A stretch of 64,000 nt of DNA. Source: an uncultured Agathobacter sp. Its GTDB lineage: Bacteria; Bacillota; Clostridia; Lachnospirales; Lachnospiraceae. How positions within the stretch are numbered: position 1 is the first letter of the stretch; each line of letters opens with the position of its first letter. The position numbers and the translations under genes are program-made. The stretch is from NCBI GenBank assembly GCA_934359755.1, contig CAKRLV010000006.1, positions 62,001 to 126,000 on the forward strand, written 5' to 3'. Under the pieces are notes generated by a model, which was not told the origin of the DNA, ran no database searches, and worked only from the letters and a program-made list of their open reading frames with translations. Positions 60,811 to 64,000 of this stretch are shown piece after piece.

Positions 60811-61774
60811 TTTTAAAAGAAAATGCAGACTGCTATGCATCACATGTATAGCAGCCATTTTTATGACTGGATGTGGTTCTGCCACAGAACTTTCTAACCA
60901 ATACAATGCATATTCATCTGATTATCTGTCAGGATCTTCGAATAGCAAATTTTTCTCAGATTCCTTATGTGTGACGGATGATATTAATTTTGGTCAGGAA
61001 TCTACACAGTATTCTAAAGTTGCAGAGGGGGCAGGTGTATTTAATCTCGACAAGAAAGAGGTTATGTACAATCAGAATATTTTTGAAAAATTATATCCTG
61101 CCAGCACAACCAAAATTCTTACTGCATATATTATAATTAAAAATTCTAATCTCGATGATGTAGTGACAGTCAGCGAGAATGCCGCAAATCCAGGTGAGTC
61201 TTCTTCTGTGTGCGGATTAAATACAGGAGATCAGATTACGGTAAATGATCTACTTTATGGTCTTATGCTTGAAAGCGGCAATGATGCAGCTATTGCACTT
61301 GCAGAATACTATTCAGGCAGCGTGGAAGAATTTGCAAATGTGATGAATGAAGAAGCTAAAAAGCTTGGTGCATCGAAGAGTAACTTTGTTAATCCTAGCG
61401 GCTACCCTGATGATAATCATTATACTACTATTTACGATATGTATTTAATAATTGCACAGGCAGTAAATCTTGACAAGTTTACAGAAATAATACATTCATC
61501 AGAATACACTGCAAATTATAAGAATTCAAATGGAGAGATAGTTCAGAAAGAGTGGAAAAATACCTGCAAGTACATAGCAGGAACAGCAGATATTCCAAGT
61601 GGTTTTGATGTTGTCGGTGGAAAGACTGGTACAACAAATGCAGCTGGATATTGTCTTGTGCTATATAGTCTCAATGAGAATAAAGAAAGAATTGTAAGTA
61701 TAGTATATAAAGCAGATGGACGTTCAAACATGTATCTGTATATGAGCGAAATTTTATCTACGTTTGGTAAATAG
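60794..61774 (+). CDS. D-alanyl-D-alanine carboxypeptidase (DacF/PBP5-like), predicted lipoprotein
   Basis: A 326-residue serine D,D-peptidase that removes the terminal D-alanine of peptidoglycan stems. The signal region ends in a lipobox FMTGC, suggesting lipid anchoring where most PBP5 proteins use a C-terminal amphipathic helix; the C-terminal beta domain is absent, so only the catalytic domain is present. Active-site motifs are STTK (in LYPASTTKIL), SGN (in LESGNDAAIA) and KTGT (in VGGKTGTTNAAG). The start is a GTG at 60794 inside mgsA, overlapping by 17 bases, with GAGGAGA about 11 bases before. Confidence 0.92.
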   Translation: MKCTSNFKRKCRLLCITCIAAIFMTGCGSATELSNQYNAYSSDYLSGSSNSKFFSDSLCVTDDINFGQESTQYSKVAEGAGVFNLDKKEVMYNQNIFEKLYPASTTKILTAYIIIKNSNLDDVVTVSENAANPGESSSVCGLNTGDQITVNDLLYGLMLESGNDAAIALAEYYSGSVEEFANVMNEEAKKLGASKSNFVNPSGYPDDNHYTTIYDMYLIIAQAVNLDKFTEIIHSSEYTANYKNSNGEIVQKEWKNTCKYIAGTADIPSGFDVVGGKTGTTNAAGYCLVLYSLNENKERIVSIVYKADGRSNMYLYMSEILSTFGK

Positions 61775-61777
61775 TGA

Positions 61778-61806
61778 TTGTTTTTTATGTGCATATATAC
61801 TATAAT
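61778..61806 (+). promoter_or_regulatory. Promoter for the small P-loop protein gene
   Basis: TTGTTT (61778-61783) and a consensus TATAAT (61801-61806), 17 bases apart, beginning three bases after the carboxypeptidase stop codon. The leader is about 60 bases. Confidence 0.55.
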
Positions 61807-61873
61807 ATTGCTTAAGAAGATTGGTTTTTTATTAATTTTCACAATAATATAAATAATCCAGGAGGGGGCTGCC

Positions 61874-62296
61874 ATGATAGAGATAATTTGTGGTGTAAAA
61901 GGAAAAGGGAAGACAAAGGAGTTGCTGGATAAAGTAAATAAGAGTGTGCTCAGTACATCAGGAAATGTGGTTTATCTTGATAAGAGCCAGAAGCATATGT
62001 ATGAGTTGAACAATAAAGTACGACTTATTAATGTAACTGAATTTCCGATTTCCAATTGTGATGAATTTTTAGGTTTTATTTGTGGTATTGTTTCTCAGGA
62101 TCATGATTTAGAGGAAATGTATCTGGATAGTTTTCTTACGATTGCGTCGCTTGAAGATGAAGATGGAATTGTTAAAGCTATTGAAAAGCTTGATGTTATT
62201 AGTGAAAAATACAAAATCAAATTCATTCTTAGTGTTTCAAAGGACATTAGTGAATTACCAGAATGTGCAAAAGCGAAAGTTGTTATTTCATTATAA
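61874..62296 (+). CDS. Small P-loop protein of unknown function
   Basis: A 140-residue protein beginning IEIICGVKGKGKTKELLDKV: GVKGKGKT is a Walker A loop at residues 7-14. The rest has a NVVYLDKSQKH strand, an acidic middle (DLEEMYLDS, LEDEDG) and a short beta strand at the end (AKVVISL). Proteins of this size and start are found in Clostridia and are sometimes labelled PilT-like, but no pilus gene is near and the domain is much too small for a PilT motor. An AGGAGGGGG site precedes the ATG. It is monocistronic, with its own promoter and terminator. Confidence 0.7.
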   Translation: MIEIICGVKGKGKTKELLDKVNKSVLSTSGNVVYLDKSQKHMYELNNKVRLINVTEFPISNCDEFLGFICGIVSQDHDLEEMYLDSFLTIASLEDEDGIVKAIEKLDVISEKYKIKFILSVSKDISELPECAKAKVVISL

Positions 62297-62304
62297 ATTT
62301 TTTT

Positions 62305-62331
62305 GGGGAGTGTTGAATACGCTCCCCTTTT
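62305..62331 (+). terminator. Terminator after the P-loop protein gene
   Basis: GGGGAGTG (62305-62312) pairs with CGCTCCCC (62320-62327), with one G-U pair and a seven-base loop, followed by TTTT. It works on the plus strand; the minus strand lacks a U tract. Confidence 0.75.
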
Positions 62332-62347
62332 AATGTGATAAATCAGT

Positions 62348-62551
62348 TTAAATGTCTGCTGATTTTATTCTTCCGTAGAAACTAATTAAGTATAATCCGC
62401 TTAATCCTACAACTGCATATATTATTCTTGAAAGCCAGGACATGTTTCCAAAGATAAATGCGACAAGATCAAATTTAAAAAATCCGATTAAACCCCAGTT
62501 GATACAACCGATTATAGCTAGTGTCAGCAGAGCGTTATCTAATATTTTCAT
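62348..62551 (-). CDS. DUF378 membrane protein (YuzA-like)
   Basis: A 67-residue protein with two membrane segments (LTLAIIGCINWGLIGFF and IIYAVVGLSGLYLISFYG). The GCINWGLIGFFKFDLVAFIFG pattern, given here only as key parts (NWGL, FDLV), is diagnostic of DUF378. The function of these proteins is unknown. TGGAGG lies before the ATG. It is monocistronic, divergent from the HlyD-like gene that starts about 150 bases away. Confidence 0.88.
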   Translation of the reverse strand: MKILDNALLTLAIIGCINWGLIGFFKFDLVAFIFGNMSWLSRIIYAVVGLSGLYLISFYGRIKSADI

Positions 62552-62651
62552 TTAGCTACCTCCATTTTTTATATTTATATTATTCCTAATTATTACAATA
62601 ATATTCAGAAAATGTTTAGAGGTTTTATTGAAATAATTTAGGCTTGATTTG

Positions 62652-62680
62652 TTGTATTTGAATACAAGGAATGTTAAAAT
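62652..62680 (+). promoter_or_regulatory. Promoter for the HlyD-like gene
   Basis: TTGTAT (62652-62657), a 17-base spacer ending in TGT, and TAAAAT (62675-62680): a SigA promoter with extended -10, about 18 bases before the expected ribosome site. Confidence 0.5.
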
Positions 62681-62704
62681 TAGAACGTTAGTGAGGTGAA
62701 TTGA

Positions 62705-64000
62705 TTGGCTCAAAATAAAAAGGTAATTAAGTATCATAAGAATAGACAATTTGATATTGGTGTTGTCATTTTTTTGATAATAATCATATATGTTCTATAT
62801 AGTTTTATTTCATATATCACATCAAGTCCTGTAGCTGTTTACGAAGTGACACAGGGCACTATTGCTACGAATAATGTCTACCGTGGATTGATTATCCGCG
62901 ATGAGACAGTTGAATATGCGAATCAGGCTGGATATATTAATTATTATATTCCATCAGGATTTAAGACATCGGTCAGAGATATTGTGTATTCGGTAGATAC
63001 TACTGGTGAGATTTCAAATAAGATAAGTTCGGCAGTAAGTAATGGTTCTGCAATGGATGAATCCACAGTTGACTTGATGTTAGATGAGATAGATGGTTTT
63101 ACTAATTCATACAACAATATCAACTATTCATCTGTATATTCGTATAAACAGATACTGTCATCTGAGTTAAGCCAGAAGCTTAGTTCTAATGCATTGAATA
63201 GTTTGAATGAAGAAGTTGTCAGTGCTGAGGCAAATAATACTTTTTTTACAGTAAAATCAGATACTCCAGGGGTGATTTCATATGTTATTGATGGATATGA
63301 GGATGTTACAGAGGATAATTTTCAGAAAAAGGGATTTGATAACAGCAATATTAAAGAACAAAATCTTGAGACCAACAAAGAAGTAAAAGTGTTAGATCCA
63401 GTTTATAAGCGCATTAATAGTGAGAATTGGAATATTATAATTGAGATAAATGCTAATTTAGCGGATGATCTTAAAGAGAATAATTATATCAAAATCCGTT
63501 TTTGTAGAGATGATTATACATGTAATGCAGCATGTACAATTATCAAACGTGATGGTAAGTATTATCTCAATCTATCGCTTAAGAATTCTATGATAAGGTA
63601 TATGGATGAGCGTTTTACTGATGTTGAACTGGTTATTAATACAAATACTGGTCTTAAGATTCCAAATTCAGCCATTGTAAGCAAGAAATTTTATACTATT
63701 CCTAAGGAATATTTTACATCGGGGGGAGATTCCTCAGCGTCTGGACTTATGATCCAGTCAAAGAGTTCTAAAGATAATACAGTTGAACTTGTTACACCTA
63801 CCATATATTATGAGGATGATAATAATTATTATATTGATGATGAAAGTGTGACAGCTGGAGATATAGTAGTAAAAAGTGATTCTAAAGATACATATACTAT
63901 CGGAAAGGATACAGCATCCTTAAAAGGCGTTTACAATGTAAATAAAGGGTATGCAGTATTTAAACAGATTGATGAAATTGCATCAAATGATGAATATACG
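62705..64000 (+). CDS. HlyD-like membrane protein, 3' end outside window
   Basis: An open frame with no stop to the end of the window (432 codons). The start is a TTG at 62705, preceded by GAGGTGA at about seven bases; the protein opens MAQNKKVIKYHKNRQFDIG and has one membrane segment (VVIFLIIIIYVLYSFISYI). The external part begins with SPVAVYEVTQGTIATNNVYR, GLIIRDETVEYANQAGYINY, as in the HlyD-like periplasmic-adaptor proteins encoded just before yggS-sepF in many Clostridia. In those genomes it belongs to a division-gene cluster, so its neighbours beyond the window may be yggS and sepF. The transporter partner and function are unknown. Confidence 0.7.
   Translation, partial: MAQNKKVIKYHKNRQFDIGVVIFLIIIIYVLYSFISYITSSPVAVYEVTQGTIATNNVYRGLIIRDETVEYANQAGYINYYIPSGFKTSVRDIVYSVDTTGEISNKISSAVSNGSAMDESTVDLMLDEIDGFTNSYNNINYSSVYSYKQILSSELSQKLSSNALNSLNEEVVSAEANNTFFTVKSDTPGVISYVIDGYEDVTEDNFQKKGFDNSNIKEQNLETNKEVKVLDPVYKRINSENWNIIIEINANLADDLKENNYIKIRFCRDDYTCNAACTIIKRDGKYYLNLSLKNSMIRYMDERFTDVELVINTNTGLKIPNSAIVSKKFYTIPKEYFTSGGDSSASGLMIQSKSSKDNTVELVTPTIYYEDDNNYYIDDESVTAGDIVVKSDSKDTYTIGKDTASLKGVYNVNKGYAVFKQIDEIASNDEYT

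Noticed and set aside
62552..62749. 65-codon minus-strand frame upstream of the DUF378 gene
   Set aside because: It covers the divergent promoter region, has no ribosome site, and its start lies inside the HlyD-like gene.
1..64000. Mobile elements, prophage or defence islands
   Set aside because: No transposase, integrase, phage structural gene, restriction gene or CRISPR repeat was seen, and gene order is typical of core chromosome.

Overview
This window reads as a stretch of the chromosome of a low-GC, Gram-positive anaerobe of the class Clostridia, most likely the family Lachnospiraceae; genus cannot be fixed from sequence alone. Support comes from A+T-rich DNA with strong AGGAGG ribosome sites, frequent TTG/GTG starts, a phenylalanine T-box leader, Rex, an MreBCD-PBP2-MinCDE-RodA block, and sporulation-linked families (YqfC/YqfD, SpoIID-like, SpoVB-like, BofC-like, TepA beside SpoIIIE/FtsK). 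No prophage, insertion sequence, CRISPR array, tRNA or rRNA gene was found. Coding is dense and mostly on the plus strand.

Layout. 1-2.1 kb: 3' end of threonine synthase converging on a CheY-like regulator paired with an unusual MshEN-CheX protein. 2.2-2.6 kb: a promoter and a highly structured RNA that looks like 6S RNA. 2.7-5.7 kb: a SpoIID-domain protein and an RsmF-type rRNA methyltransferase. 5.7-10.5 kb: T-box leader, pheS, pheT, queA. 10.5-13.6 kb: a PilZ protein overlapping aroA, converging on tyrA. 13.7-18.3 kb: an EF-G paralogue, a secreted propeller-like protein, two small genes of unknown role, and a cysteine-rich duplicated miniprotein with a SigK-like promoter. 18.3-26.2 kb: icd, rex, a coiled-coil protein, nnr, a solitary mazF, a CBS/CorC protein, yebC, glgA. 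26.2-33.8 kb: tepA, ftsK/spoIIIE, formate-THF ligase, a zinc-ribbon/TPR protein, then minus-strand xpt and a small membrane protein. 33.9-41.7 kb: rlmH, yqfC, yqfD, phoH, a degenerate YqfF/PgpH-like protein, ybeY, a DUF3048 lipoprotein, a SpoVB-like flippase and a BofC-like protein. 41.8-51.6 kb: two flavoproteins, mutS, mutL, miaA and a PLP lyase. 51.6-62.3 kb: radC, mreBCD, PBP2, minCDE, rodA, mgsA, a D,D-carboxypeptidase and a small P-loop protein. The window ends in an HlyD-like membrane protein that runs off the edge.

How it fits together. The largest theme is envelope growth and division: MreBCD, PBP2 and RodA form the elongation machinery, MinCDE places the septum, the D,D-carboxypeptidase trims peptidoglycan, and FtsK clears DNA from the septum. 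A second theme is translation and RNA quality (PheST, QueA, MiaA, RlmH, YbeY, RsmF-like, EF-G paralogue). A third is redox and carbon metabolism (Rex, Icd, GlgA, MgsA, formate-THF ligase).

No wholly new multi-gene system stands out. The items most worth a second look are: Min proteins that lack the usual membrane-targeting ends; a YqfF/PgpH-like protein whose HD motif is destroyed; an MshEN-CheX plus CheY pair; a cysteine-rich twin-repeat miniprotein with a precise SigK-like promoter; a solitary MazF; and an EF-G paralogue with altered GTPase motifs.
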